Shown piece after piece: positions 37,217 through 46,453 of a stretch of 64,000 nucleotides of DNA. A program made the position numbers and the translations under genes. Position 1 is the first letter of the stretch, and the number at the start of each line of letters is the position of its first letter. The notes beneath the pieces are model-generated. The model was not told where the DNA came from and ran no database searches. It saw only the letters and a program-made list of their open reading frames with translations. Origin of the DNA: Ruminococcus sp. (GTDB lineage: Bacteria; Bacillota; Clostridia; Oscillospirales; Acutalibacteraceae); NCBI GenBank assembly GCA_017416065.1, contig JAFQDM010000014.1, positions 43,473 through 107,472 on the forward strand, given 5' to 3'.

Positions 37217-38077
37217 ATGGCAAGAAGAAAAGGCGGTCTTGCAGAAGGCAAGGGCCTGGATACGATCTTTCTTGACAATGAAAGCGAAAGCGGCGGAGCT
37301 ATGTCCCTTAAAATAGAAGAGATCGAACCTAACCGCGAACAGCCAAGAACTGAATTTGATGAAGATGCGCTTTTGCAGCTTTCTGAGAGCATCCGAGAAA
37401 ACGGCGTGCTGCAGCCCATCCTTGTAAGACCCATCTTCGGCGGCGGATACCAGATAGTTGCAGGTGAGCGAAGATACAGAGCCTCTCTTATGGCCGGGCT
37501 CACAGAGATTCCTGCGGTCATCCGTGATCTTGACGATAAAAAGACAATGGAGATAGCCCTCATTGAGAACCTCCAGAGAGAAAACCTGAACCCTGTTGAA
37601 GAAGCAATGGGCTACAGAACCCTGATGGAAACATACAATATGACTCAGGAGGAGGTTTCCGTTGCTGTGGGCAAGTCCCGACCTGCAATTGCAAACGCTC
37701 TGAGAATTCTGAAGCTTCCTGAGTATGTGTTGGCGCTTGTTTCTGAAGGAAAGCTTTCTGCAGGACATGCAAGAGCTTTGGCAGCGATAGAAGATCCCGA
37801 CAGAATCTGCGCACTTGCAGAAGAAATTGTTGAAAAGGGGCTTTCTGTTCGCTTTGCAGAGCAAATGGCAAAGCCGCAGAAGGAGAAAAAAGAAATCCGT
37901 GAAAAGATCCAGAAGCCTCACTACTACAAAGAGGTGGAAATGGCAATGGCAGAATCCTTGGGCAGAAAGGTTACTGTTTCCAAGGCAAAATCAGGCAAAG
38001 GCGGCTCTTTGACGATCGACTTTTATTCAGACGAAGAGCTCACAACCTTTGCAAACCTACTGGGTAAATTTAACTGA
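37217..38077 (+). CDS. parB: Chromosome partitioning protein ParB (Spo0J)
   Basis: 286 residues. N-terminal KGLDTIF (ParA contact), CTP-binding GERRYRAS with ENLQRENLNPVEEA, an HTH with GKSRPAIANALRILKL, AGHARAL, and a C-terminal dimerisation domain. The Arg of KSRPA and Gly of AGHAR are ParB-type specificity residues. It loads at parS as a CTP-dependent sliding clamp and helps recruit SMC. Both parS sites in the window fit its consensus. Confidence 0.97.
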   Translation: MARRKGGLAEGKGLDTIFLDNESESGGAMSLKIEEIEPNREQPRTEFDEDALLQLSESIRENGVLQPILVRPIFGGGYQIVAGERRYRASLMAGLTEIPAVIRDLDDKKTMEIALIENLQRENLNPVEEAMGYRTLMETYNMTQEEVSVAVGKSRPAIANALRILKLPEYVLALVSEGKLSAGHARALAAIEDPDRICALAEEIVEKGLSVRFAEQMAKPQKEKKEIREKIQKPHYYKEVEMAMAESLGRKVTVSKAKSGKGGSLTIDFYSDEELTTFANLLGKFN

Positions 38078-38132
38078 AGATAAATAATGATAATATATGG
38101 TAATAAATTATCTACAATAAGGAGACACAAAA

Positions 38133-39422
38133 ATGATTGATATTAAATTTTTAAGAGAAAACCCCGAAATTGTAAAAGAAAATATCCGCAAAAAGTTTCA
38201 GGATAAGAAGCTTCCTCTTGTTGACGAGGTGATTGCTCTTGACGTTGAGAGCAGAGCTGCAAAGAAAGAGGCTGACGACCTGCGTGCTCAAAGAAACAAG
38301 CATTCCAAAGAGATCGGTATGCTGATGGGTCAGGGTAAGCGCGAGGAGGCAGAGCAGATGAAGGCTCTGGTATCCTCTCAGGGAGAAAGACTTGCAGAGC
38401 TTGAAGCAAAGGAAGCAGAGCTTTCAGAGAAGGTCAAGACCATTATGATGACCATTCCCAACATCATTGATGACTCTGTGCCCATTGGCAAGGACGACTC
38501 TGAGAACGTTGAGGTTCAGCGTTACGGAGAGCCCGTGACCCCTGACTTTGAGGTTCCCTACCATACGGATATTATGGAAAGATTCTGCGGAATCGACCTT
38601 GACAGCGCAAGAAAGGTTGCAGGCAACGGCTTCTATTACCTGATGGGTGATATTGCAAGGCTTCACTCTGCAGTTATTTCCTATGCTCGCGATTTTATGA
38701 TCAACAGAGGTTTTACCTACTGTGTACCTCCCTTTATGATCCGTTCTGACGTTGTAACAGGTGTTATGAGCTTTGCAGAGATGGATTCCATGATGTACAA
38801 GATCGAGGGCGAGGACCTTTATCTTATCGGCACAAGCGAGCACTCAATGATCGGTAAGTTCATTGATACCATGAACAAAGAAGAAGCCCTGCCCTATACC
38901 CTCACAAGCTATTCCCCCTGCTTCCGTAAGGAGAAGGGTGCTCACGGTATTGAGGAGAGAGGCGTGTACAGAATCCATCAGTTTGAGAAGCAGGAGATGA
39001 TCGTTGTTTGCAAGCCTGAGGATTCCATGATGTGGTTTGACAAGCTCTGGCAGAACACGGTTGATCTGTTCAGAAGCCTGGATATCCCCGTACGTACCCT
39101 TGAGTGCTGCTCCGGCGACCTTGCCGACCTTAAGGTTAAGTCTGTAGACGTTGAGGCATGGTCTCCCAGACAGCAGAAATACTTTGAGGTAGGAAGCTGC
39201 TCCAACTTGGGCGATGCACAGGCAAGAAGACTCAGAATCCGCGTTACTTCCAAAGAAAACGGCAAGTACTTTGCCCATACCCTCAACAACACGGTTGTAG
39301 CTCCTCCCAGAATGCTCATTGCATTCCTTGAGAACAACCTGAATGCAGACGGCTCCGTTAACATTCCTGAGGCACTTCGTCCTTATATGGGCGGTATGGA
39401 GAAAATGCTCCCCAAAAACTGA
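38133..39422 (+). CDS. serS: Seryl-tRNA synthetase
   Basis: 429 residues. An N-terminal antiparallel coiled-coil arm (about 1-105) that grips tRNA-Ser, then the class II core: the motif 2 stretch CFRKEKGAHGIEERGVYRIHQFEKQEM and motif 3 NNTVVAPPRMLIAFLEN. Charges tRNA-Ser. AAGGAG precedes the ATG. Followed by a perfect hairpin terminator. Confidence 0.97.
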   Translation: MIDIKFLRENPEIVKENIRKKFQDKKLPLVDEVIALDVESRAAKKEADDLRAQRNKHSKEIGMLMGQGKREEAEQMKALVSSQGERLAELEAKEAELSEKVKTIMMTIPNIIDDSVPIGKDDSENVEVQRYGEPVTPDFEVPYHTDIMERFCGIDLDSARKVAGNGFYYLMGDIARLHSAVISYARDFMINRGFTYCVPPFMIRSDVVTGVMSFAEMDSMMYKIEGEDLYLIGTSEHSMIGKFIDTMNKEEALPYTLTSYSPCFRKEKGAHGIEERGVYRIHQFEKQEMIVVCKPEDSMMWFDKLWQNTVDLFRSLDIPVRTLECCSGDLADLKVKSVDVEAWSPRQQKYFEVGSCSNLGDAQARRLRIRVTSKENGKYFAHTLNNTVVAPPRMLIAFLENNLNADGSVNIPEALRPYMGGMEKMLPKN

Positions 39423-39432
39423 TAAAACTGTT

Positions 39433-39466
39433 GCGGTATCCGATGGGTTTCGGATACCGCTTTTTA
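39433..39466 (+). terminator. Terminator of serS
   Basis: GCGGTATCCG (39433-39442) pairs perfectly with CGGATACCGC (39451-39460), then TTTTTATA. Confidence 0.9.
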
Positions 39467-39527
39467 TATACTTGTTGATAACTGTGAAGATATAATTTAT
39501 AATATATGAGGTAAAGGAGTGCTTGTG

Positions 39528-40475
39528 ATGAAAATAGTTATTCTTGATAAAGATACCCTGGGCAAGGATATAGACCTTTCTCCCATAAAAAGCCTTGGGG
39601 AGTGCGCAGAGTACGGAACTACTCCCCCTGAGCTTGTGACAAAGAGGGTTGCTGATGCAGAGGTTGTTGTGACAAATAAAATAAAGCTTAACAGAGATAC
39701 CTTGGGTGGTGCTCCAAACGTGAAGCTTATCTGTGTTGCGGCAACGGGTTATGATAATATAGATACGGATTTCTGTAAAGAGAGAGGAATAGCCCTTTGC
39801 AACGTGCCCGGGTATTCAACGGACAGCGTTGCTCAGCTTAGCATTGCAATGGCACTGTCCCTGGTCACCCACCTGAGAGAGTACAGGCAGTGTGTTCACT
39901 CTGGGGAATACAGCGCCTCTTCAGTTGCAAACAAGCTGACTCCCGTGTATCACGAGATATCCTCTATGACCTGGGGAGTTGTAGGCGGAGGTGCAATCGG
40001 CACAAGGGTTGCACAGATAGCACAGGCGCTTGGATGCAAGGTGCTTGTTTGCAGAAGAAAGCAAGAGGGAGAATTTCCGCTTGCAGACGTTGACACCATA
40101 TGTGAGCAGGCAGATATAATCTCCGTCCACCTGCCTCTTTCAGACAGCACACGGGGAATCATAAGCCGCGAGAGAATAGAGAAAATGAAGAAAACGGCGA
40201 TTGTAATCAACACGGCCCGCGGGGCGGTTGCAGACGAAAAGGCCCTTGCAGACGCCATAAAAGAAGGCAGGCTCGGAGGCTTGGGGGTAGATGTGTACAC
40301 AGCAGAGCCCTTCCCCTCTGAACATCCTTACACGGAGATATTAGAATATGACAACGTATGCCTGACTCCCCATATGGGATGGGGAGCCTATGAAGCCAGA
40401 AGCCGATGCATTGCAAAAATTGCAGAAAACATTGACAGCTTTTACAAAGGCGAGCAGAAAAACAGAATAGTATAA
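39528..40475 (+). CDS. D-2-hydroxyacid dehydrogenase (NAD-dependent)
   Basis: 315 residues. NAD-binding VVGGGAIGTRVAQIAQALG near 150, the catalytic Arg in NTARGAVADE near 229, and the catalytic His in LTPHMGWGAYEAR near 285. Similar in length and motifs to glycerate/hydroxypyruvate reductases; the substrate cannot be set from sequence. ATG at 39528 follows AAAGGAG; the GTG at 39519 lies in that ribosome site. A single gene between two terminators. Confidence 0.9.
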   Translation: MKIVILDKDTLGKDIDLSPIKSLGECAEYGTTPPELVTKRVADAEVVVTNKIKLNRDTLGGAPNVKLICVAATGYDNIDTDFCKERGIALCNVPGYSTDSVAQLSIAMALSLVTHLREYRQCVHSGEYSASSVANKLTPVYHEISSMTWGVVGGGAIGTRVAQIAQALGCKVLVCRRKQEGEFPLADVDTICEQADIISVHLPLSDSTRGIISRERIEKMKKTAIVINTARGAVADEKALADAIKEGRLGGLGVDVYTAEPFPSEHPYTEILEYDNVCLTPHMGWGAYEARSRCIAKIAENIDSFYKGEQKNRIV

Positions 40476-40480
40476 GAAAT

Positions 40481-40517
40481 GCCGCAGAAAGTTTTTGTTC
40501 TTTCTGCGGCGTTTTAT
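40481..40517. terminator. Bidirectional terminator between the dehydrogenase and StnC-like genes
   Basis: GCCGCAGAAAG (40481-40491) pairs with CTTTCTGCGGC (40500-40510), followed by GTTTTATT. Confidence 0.85.
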
Positions 40518-40530
40518 TATAATATAAAAT

Positions 40531-42561
40531 TTATTTAAGAATCTTGAGAGCTCCTGTGGGACAGGCTTCTGCACACTTTTTGCAAGTGATACAGCAAGCA
40601 ATGGTGTCAGGGTTGTTGAACTCGGGCTTGATGACTGTGTCAAAACCTCTGCCTACAAAGCCAAGGATTCCCTTCCCTGCAACCTCGTCGCAAACTCTAA
40701 CGCACAGACCGCACAGGATACATTTGTCCTGATTGCGCTCTATGGAAACAAGCTTTTGCTCCAAAAAGCCCTTGTGAAGCTCGCCCATAAAGCGAGAGGG
40801 ATTCAAGGGATAGCGGTTAGCGTGACGGATGAGTGAGCAATCCTCGTAATCGTGGCAGCCGCACTCAAGGCAACGTTTTGCTTCTGCTCTTGCGGCATCT
40901 TCTGAAAAGCCAAGGTTGATCTCTTTGAAGTCGTGCTTTCTTTCCTCAGGGGAACGGTGGGGCATTTTTGCACGGGGGAGTTTTTCTCTGTCTGCAAGGT
41001 CCTCTGCTGTGACCTCTTTTTTAGAAACAAAGGGGGCTGTGTAGGGAATGCAGTCACCCTTGAGGTAGCTGTCTATAACTCCTGCGGCCTTTTGAGCCTC
41101 ACCAATGGCGGCAATCGCAATGGATGCACCGCGGTTTGTGGCATCACCCACAGCAAACACACCCTCAAGATTGGTGCGGAAGGTGTATTCATCAGCACTG
41201 ATGATACCCCGCTGATTGAGCTCGATGGCTTCAAAGCCCTCAACGTTTACCTTCTGACCGATTGCGGCAATAACCGTATCCACGTCAAGATACTTAAACT
41301 CTCCCTCAACGGGTACGGGTGAACGTCTGCCTGAGGCGTCGGGCTCGCCGAGCTCCATTACCTGGAGTTTGACCTGAGTAACCTTGCCGTTTTCTCCTAA
41401 ATATTCATCAGGGTTAGTGAGGAAGAGAAACTGTACGCCCTCCTCCATTGCTTCTTCTATTTCTATATCTTCTGCAGGCATTTCTGCTCTTGTTCTGCGA
41501 TAGATAACATATACGTTTTCGGCTCCCACGCGCACAGCAGTGCGGCAGGCGTCCATAGCGGTGTTTCCTCCGCCTACAACTGCAACGTTTTTGCCAATGC
41601 TTACCTCTTCGTGGAGGGCTACTCTTCGCAGGAAGTCTATACCTCCCACAACACCCTCAAGCTCTTCTCCTTTGGTACGGGTGCTCATAGAGCTCCAGGC
41701 TCCGATTGCAACCAGAGTTGCATCGAAGTTTTTGGTAATGTCTTCAAAGGAAATATCTTTGCCGACCTTAACGTTGTTTTTCATCTCAACTCCCAGGTCT
41801 GCAATGAGGGATATCTCCTTATCAAGCACGTCCTTGGGAAGTCTGTATTCGGGAATTCCGTAGCGGAGCATTCCGCCCATTTTAGGCATTGCATCAAAGA
41901 TCGTAACCTTGTGTCCTGCAATAGCCAGGAAGTTTGCGGCGGTAAGTCCTGCAGGGCCGCCGCCGATAACAGCAACGGTTTTGCCTGTGGATTCCTTTAC
42001 CTCAGGCTTGTAGGGGTTATCTGACGCAAGGTCGTTGTCTGCGGCAAAATACTTGAGGAATGCGATTGAAATGGGTTCCTCCACCAGAGCTCTGCGGCAG
42101 GCAGTCTCGCAGGGATGCGGGCAGACTCTGCCGATGGATGCCGGCAGAGGAAGCTTTTCTTTGATTATTCTTACGGCTTCTCTGTCGTCGCCCTCTGCAA
42201 TCTTTTTTACGTACCCCTGGCAGTTAGTGCCTGCGGGGCAGTTCAGAACACAGGGGCCCAGGCAGTCACCCTTGTGGTCGCTCATCAGAAGCTCCAGAGC
42301 AACCCTTCTTGCCTTGACTGCTCTGTCTGACTCGGTGTTTACAACCATTCCTTCGGAAACGATTGCACTGCAAGCACGCAGAAGCTTAGGAATACCCTCA
42401 GCCTCTACAACGCAGATGCCGCAAGCTCCAAAGACCTTAACGCTTTCGTGGTGGCAGAGAGTGGGGATATCTATTCCGTTATCCCTTGCGGCCTTCAGGA
42501 TGGTGTCCCCTTTTGAGGCAACAATTTCTTTTCCGTTTATGGTAAGCTTTATCTCGTTCAC
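40531..42561 (-). CDS. stnC: Iron-sulfur flavoprotein, StnC/NfnB-like subunit of an electron-bifurcating transhydrogenase
   Basis: 676 residues. N-terminal NuoG-like [2Fe-2S] domain (CHHESVKVFGACGICVV, then LRACS), a His/Cys cluster segment (HKGDCLGPC), then a GltD/NfnB-type FAD domain (VIGGGPAGLTAANFLA) and an NADPH domain (VVGGGNTAMDACR). The C-terminal ferredoxin domain has CILCGLCVRVC and CITCKKCAEACP, two [4Fe-4S] sites. No hydrogenase H-cluster motifs. Last gene after NuoF- and NuoE-like genes, matching StnABC of Sporomusa, which couples NADH, NADPH and ferredoxin. Alternative: the diaphorase part of a formate dehydrogenase or hydrogenase complex whose catalytic subunit is elsewhere. 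Confidence 0.75.
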   Translation of the reverse strand: MNEIKLTINGKEIVASKGDTILKAARDNGIDIPTLCHHESVKVFGACGICVVEAEGIPKLLRACSAIVSEGMVVNTESDRAVKARRVALELLMSDHKGDCLGPCVLNCPAGTNCQGYVKKIAEGDDREAVRIIKEKLPLPASIGRVCPHPCETACRRALVEEPISIAFLKYFAADNDLASDNPYKPEVKESTGKTVAVIGGGPAGLTAANFLAIAGHKVTIFDAMPKMGGMLRYGIPEYRLPKDVLDKEISLIADLGVEMKNNVKVGKDISFEDITKNFDATLVAIGAWSSMSTRTKGEELEGVVGGIDFLRRVALHEEVSIGKNVAVVGGGNTAMDACRTAVRVGAENVYVIYRRTRAEMPAEDIEIEEAMEEGVQFLFLTNPDEYLGENGKVTQVKLQVMELGEPDASGRRSPVPVEGEFKYLDVDTVIAAIGQKVNVEGFEAIELNQRGIISADEYTFRTNLEGVFAVGDATNRGASIAIAAIGEAQKAAGVIDSYLKGDCIPYTAPFVSKKEVTAEDLADREKLPRAKMPHRSPEERKHDFKEINLGFSEDAARAEAKRCLECGCHDYEDCSLIRHANRYPLNPSRFMGELHKGFLEQKLVSIERNQDKCILCGLCVRVCDEVAGKGILGFVGRGFDTVIKPEFNNPDTIACCITCKKCAEACPTGALKILK

Positions 42562-42573
42562 AGGGGCACCTCC

Positions 42574-44325
42574 TTAAATAGTTTTTACTGCACCAAACTT
42601 GCAGACGGTCTTGCACTGTCCGCACTTGATGCACTTGTTGTTGTCAATAATATGGGGATTCTTGAGAGAGCCCTCAATTGCACTAACGGGGCACTTCTTT
42701 GCACAAAGGGTACAGCCGCGACAGGTTTCTTTGTCGATTTCGTAGGAAATAAGGTCTGCGCACTCGTGTGCAGGGCACTTCTTTTCGCTTATGTGAGCTT
42801 CATACTCATCCCTGAAATAGCGGATAGTTGTGAGCACGGGGTTGGGAGCTGTCTGGCCAAGTCCGCACAAAGCACCGTCTTTGATGGCCTCGCAAAGCTC
42901 CTCAAGAAGCTCTACGTCACCCTCTTTGCCCTCGCCCTTTGTGATCCTTGTGAGTATTTCAAGCATACGCTTGGTGCCGATTCGGCAGGGAACGCACTTT
43001 CCGCAGCTTTCCTTGGCGGTAAAATCAAGGAAGAACTTTGCCATGGATACCATGCAGGTGCTCTCGTCCATAACAACCATACCGCCTGATCCCATAATAG
43101 CTCCCGTGGCGCCTAAGGCCTTGTAGTCAATTACCGTGTCAAGAAGCTCCTTCGGAATACATCCGCCTGAGGGTCCGCCCATCTGAACGGCTTTGAACTC
43201 TTTGTTGTCCTTAATGCCGCCGCCGATGTTGTAGATGACCTCTCTCAGGGTCATACCCATGGGGATCTCTACCAGACCGCCCTTTTTGATCTTACCCGTC
43301 AGGGCAAATACCTTTGTGCCCTTGCTGTTTTCTGTGCCCATAGCGGCAAAGGCTTCGCCGCCGTTGAGCAGGATCCAGGGAACGTTTGCAAAGGTCTCTA
43401 CGTTGTTTATGTTTGAGGGCTTCTGCCAATATCCGCATTGTGCCGGGAACGGAGGCTTGAGCCTGGGCATACCTCGGCTGCCCTCCAAGGATTCTATAAG
43501 TGCAGTTTCTTCTCCGCATACGAAGGCTCCTGCGCCTGCTTTGATGCGCATTTCGCAAGAGAAATCCGTACCCAGAATGTTCTGTCCCAGCAGACCCTTA
43601 GCCTTTGCCTGAGCTATAGCGTTTTCAAGTCGTTTGATGGCAAGGGGATATTCTGCACGGACATAGACCACGGCCTCCTTGGCACCTATGGCATAGGCAC
43701 CTATGAGCATACCCTCTATCAGGTTGTGGGGATCGCTTTCAATAACTGCTCTGTCCATAAATGCGCCGGGGTCGCCCTCGTCTGCATTGCAGATAAGATA
43801 TTTTTCATCTCCCTTGGACTGACGGGCCGCGTTCCACTTGAACCATGTTGGGAAGCCTGCACCGCCCCTGCCTGCAAGGCCGGAGGTCTTGATAACCTCA
43901 ATAACCTCCTCGGGGGTCATTTCCTTGAGGACCTTCTCTATTGCCTTGTAGCCGTCTGCACTTATATAGTCTTCGATCTGAGTGGGATCAATAACTCCGC
44001 AATGGCGAAGGGCGATTCTTGTCTGCTGAGAGAGGAACGTCTCGTCTTCTGCCGTGATGGTGATGCCTTCTACAAGTGAAAGGTCGCCGCTTTCAGCAGC
44101 TTTTACAATGTTTTCTGCATCCTTTTCGCTTACTTTTACAAGGCGTGCCTTGAGGTCGCTTCCTTCGTAAAGGTCAACAATGGGCTCAAGATAGCACATA
44201 CCTATGCAGCCTGTAACTCCCAGCTCTGCAGAGCTTTCTGAGCTGAGCAAAGCTTCAAGGGCGTTGTACACTTTTTGAGCGCCTGCGGCAATTCCGCAAG
44301 AGCCGGAGCCAACTACTATCCTCAT
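42574..44325 (-). CDS. stnB: NuoF/HydB-like FMN subunit (StnB-like)
   Basis: 583 residues. N-terminal thioredoxin-like [2Fe-2S] domain (GSGSCGIAAGA...GVTGCIGMCY), FMN/NADH-binding core (GLAGRGGAGFPTWFKW, CNADEGDPGAFMDR), a [4Fe-4S] site ESCGKCVPCRIG, and a C-terminal ferredoxin domain (CRGCTLCAKKCP, CIKCGQCKTVC). It oxidises NAD(P)H and passes electrons to the other subunits. Its start overlaps the stop of the NuoE-like gene; 12 bases before the StnC-like gene. Confidence 0.85.
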   Translation of the reverse strand: MRIVVGSGSCGIAAGAQKVYNALEALLSSESSAELGVTGCIGMCYLEPIVDLYEGSDLKARLVKVSEKDAENIVKAAESGDLSLVEGITITAEDETFLSQQTRIALRHCGVIDPTQIEDYISADGYKAIEKVLKEMTPEEVIEVIKTSGLAGRGGAGFPTWFKWNAARQSKGDEKYLICNADEGDPGAFMDRAVIESDPHNLIEGMLIGAYAIGAKEAVVYVRAEYPLAIKRLENAIAQAKAKGLLGQNILGTDFSCEMRIKAGAGAFVCGEETALIESLEGSRGMPRLKPPFPAQCGYWQKPSNINNVETFANVPWILLNGGEAFAAMGTENSKGTKVFALTGKIKKGGLVEIPMGMTLREVIYNIGGGIKDNKEFKAVQMGGPSGGCIPKELLDTVIDYKALGATGAIMGSGGMVVMDESTCMVSMAKFFLDFTAKESCGKCVPCRIGTKRMLEILTRITKGEGKEGDVELLEELCEAIKDGALCGLGQTAPNPVLTTIRYFRDEYEAHISEKKCPAHECADLISYEIDKETCRGCTLCAKKCPVSAIEGSLKNPHIIDNNKCIKCGQCKTVCKFGAVKTI

Positions 44326-44822
44326 TGTTTATCCCCCGCTTTCTCCCGAAGATCAGAAAGTATGCTGATGGCCTTCTCAGGGGTAAGGGAGCCGTAGGTC
44401 TCCTCGTTGATCATCATAACCGGAGAAAGTGAGCAGCAGCCAAGGCAGGCAACACACTTGAGGGTAAAGAGACCGTCAGCGGTGGTCTCTCCGTCTTTGA
44501 TGCCAAGCTCCTCGCAGATGGCGGCTTCGATGCGCTCTGAGCCGTTAACGTGGCAGGCTGTGCCCTGGCAAAGCATAATCAGATATTTGCCTACAGGCTG
44601 AAGCCTGAACTGTGTATAGAAGGTGGCAACTCCCATAACCTTAGCGGGGGTATTGCCTGTTTTTTCAGCAACGTGATAGATAACATCTGTGGGCAGATAG
44701 CCGTAGATATCCTGTGCTTTCTGTAAAATGGTGATAAGCGAGCCTTTTGTGTCTTTGTACTCTGAGAGCACGGGAGCAAGCAGAGAAAGGTCGCTCTGCT
44801 CCAGACCGCAACAGCAATTCAT
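44322..44822 (-). CDS. stnA: NuoE/HydC-like thioredoxin-fold [2Fe-2S] subunit (StnA-like)
   Basis: 166 residues. Helical N-terminus, then GVATFYTQFRL and the four [2Fe-2S] cysteines in CQGTAC and CVACLGCC. Small electron-transfer partner of the NuoF-like subunit. An extra CCC near the N-terminus (MNCCCGLEQ) is unusual. First gene of the three-gene operon. Confidence 0.85.
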   Translation of the reverse strand: MNCCCGLEQSDLSLLAPVLSEYKDTKGSLITILQKAQDIYGYLPTDVIYHVAEKTGNTPAKVMGVATFYTQFRLQPVGKYLIMLCQGTACHVNGSERIEAAICEELGIKDGETTADGLFTLKCVACLGCCSLSPVMMINEETYGSLTPEKAISILSDLREKAGDKQ

Positions 44823-44859
44823 AAAAACACCTCATTTTAAAATAAAACTCTAATATGTA

Positions 44860-44888
44860 ATTTTACTACAAAATCCCCATTTAATCAA
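44860..44888 (-). promoter_or_regulatory. Promoter of the StnABC-like operon
   Basis: On the minus strand TTGATT (44888-44883), 17 bases, TAAAAT (44865-44860); about 30 bases to the first start codon. Confidence 0.6.
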
Positions 44889-44962
44889 TGTTTATGGCAC
44901 TTAATCCGCACTTTATTTTCAAAATAAAAATGGTAGATTTGCATAAATAAAGCAAAAAAAGC

Positions 44963-45003
44963 GCAAAAAAACACCACCTTTGTCCCTTGAAGGGAAAAGG
45001 TGG
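44963..45003 (-). terminator. Terminator of the lipoprotein gene
   Basis: On the minus strand CCACCTTT pairs with AAAGGTGG, with an inner CCCTTCAAGGG, followed by a T tract (44964-44970 as A's on the plus strand). Confidence 0.8.
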
Positions 45004-45015
45004 CGGGTCTGCAAA

Positions 45016-45840
45016 TTATTTGTAAGAGAAAGCCTTGTAGCCTTCAAGAAGCAGGTTCTGCTGCTCGGCTTCTGAAAGCTCTGTGAAGGTGTAGTCGGAG
45101 GCATAGCCCTCTACAACACGGAAATTAAGCTCCAGCAGGGTGTTGTTCTGCTCGTAGGTGCTGAGGGTGTTGTTGTATGTATCCTCATCTGTGTTTGTAA
45201 GAGTGCCGTCTGCGTCGTATACCTCAAATATATTTTCCTCCGTTCCGCTGTCGGAGGCCTCTGCCATGGTGTACTTGAATCCCCAAAGATTCTTTGAAAC
45301 CACGTTGGACTGTTCGTCCAGAGTGAGCTCGCCTATGCGCATACCAAAGGAATAGTCTCCGCCTCTGATGTGGTCATATACCATATATTTGAGCTGCTGG
45401 GTTTCGTTGTTGCGGTAAACCTTGGGGTAGTCTCCGCCTGTGAAGTCCCACTGTTCATCCTGGTTTTTATCAGGGAAGTTAAGCTCTGTGACGGTTTTAT
45501 TCTCTGTGTCCAGCTTGTAGAATCTGTTGTTGGAGTGTGTGTCTGTGCCGCCGTTTGTGGATGCAATAAGCTCCAGTGTTCCGTCAAAGTCAAGGTCAAG
45601 GAAAAGGTAGCCGTACCAGGAGGTGGCGTTTTTATCCTGTATTATTTCCCAAACCTCCTTGTTGTCCATATAGATCCTGACTGCTTCCGCCTCAGCGCTT
45701 GCCTCATCTGCCGTAGGGGTGGCTGTAGGGGCGGTTGTTGCAGTTTCTGTGGGATTAGTGTCCGCTTTATCCTTGGCGCAACCTGCAAGCACACAGGCGA
45801 GCATAAGCAGGCAAAGAAAAGCACAGAGTAACTTTTTCAT
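45016..45840 (-). CDS. Lipoprotein of unknown function
   Basis: 274 residues from the ATG at 45840, which follows AAAGGAG. Signal peptide with lipobox VLAGC, Cys21 being the lipid-modified residue, then a low-complexity Thr/Ala/Pro linker (to about 45) and a globular domain with LFLDLDFDGTLELIAS, a D-rich loop seen in repeat proteins that track calcium or sugar ligands. The longer upstream reading has no ribosome site. Surface-anchored; function unknown. Flanked by its own terminator; upstream lies mgsA. Confidence 0.75.
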   Translation of the reverse strand: MKKLLCAFLCLLMLACVLAGCAKDKADTNPTETATTAPTATPTADEASAEAEAVRIYMDNKEVWEIIQDKNATSWYGYLFLDLDFDGTLELIASTNGGTDTHSNNRFYKLDTENKTVTELNFPDKNQDEQWDFTGGDYPKVYRNNETQQLKYMVYDHIRGGDYSFGMRIGELTLDEQSNVVSKNLWGFKYTMAEASDSGTEENIFEVYDADGTLTNTDEDTYNNTLSTYEQNNTLLELNFRVVEGYASDYTFTELSEAEQQNLLLEGYKAFSYK

Positions 45841-45867
45841 ATGTATTTCTCCTTTGTGATGTGTTAG

Positions 45868-45902
45868 AAAATAAAAGCCATCCGAGCGTATGCTCAAATG
45901 GC
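45868..45902 (-). terminator. Terminator of mgsA
   Basis: On the minus strand GCCAT..GAGC, loop ATAC, GCTC..ATGGC, then TTTTATTTT. Confidence 0.75.
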
Positions 45903-45964
45903 CGATGATCAGCATAAATCCGATAAATTGCGTACCTATCCTGCGCAGAAAAAAGGCAGGAAAA

Positions 45965-46360
45965 TTATTTGAGAATGTTTCTCCAGTCAAGGTCACCGCG
46001 GTTGAGTCCGTGAATAAGAACCTCTGCAGTTGCGATGTTAGTTGCAACGGGGATATTGTGCATATCACAAAGCCTGAGCAGGTTCATATCGTTAGCCTCT
46101 GAGGGCTTGGGGTTGAGGGGATCTCTGAAGAAAAGAAGCATATCTATTTCGTTGCAGGCGATGCGTGCGGCGATCTGCTGTCCGCCACCCTGAGTTCCGC
46201 CGAGGAAGGATTTGATCTCAAGGCCTGTAGCTTCGGTTACCATTTTGCCTGTGGTGCCTGTTGCCAATATGGTGTGACGGCTGAGGATTCCGCAGTATGC
46301 AATGCAAAACTGTACCATAAGCTCCTTCTTTTCGTCGTGTGCTATAATAGCGATATTCAT
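45965..46360 (-). CDS. mgsA: Methylglyoxal synthase
   Basis: 131 residues. IAIIAHDEKKELM at the start, LATGTTGK, SFLGGTQGGGQQIAARI and LLFFRDPLNPKPSEAND are diagnostic, including the catalytic Asp in FRDP. It converts dihydroxyacetone phosphate to methylglyoxal, a phosphate-releasing glycolytic bypass. Located 93 bases after the MinD-like gene on the same strand, as in many Clostridia. Confidence 0.95.
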   Translation of the reverse strand: MNIAIIAHDEKKELMVQFCIAYCGILSRHTILATGTTGKMVTEATGLEIKSFLGGTQGGGQQIAARIACNEIDMLLFFRDPLNPKPSEANDMNLLRLCDMHNIPVATNIATAEVLIHGLNRGDLDWRNILK

Positions 46361-46453
46361 AAATCTACCTCCGTTTCATTATTTCTTCAATTAATTCAAA
46401 ACCATAAAATAAATGCACATAAACAATGTATGCAGAAAAACAAAAGTTGTGTA

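Noticed and set aside
45841-46068. N-terminal extension of the lipoprotein gene
   Set aside because: The ATG at 45840 has AAAGGAG and a proper signal peptide with lipobox; the extension overlaps the mgsA terminator and the mgsA end.
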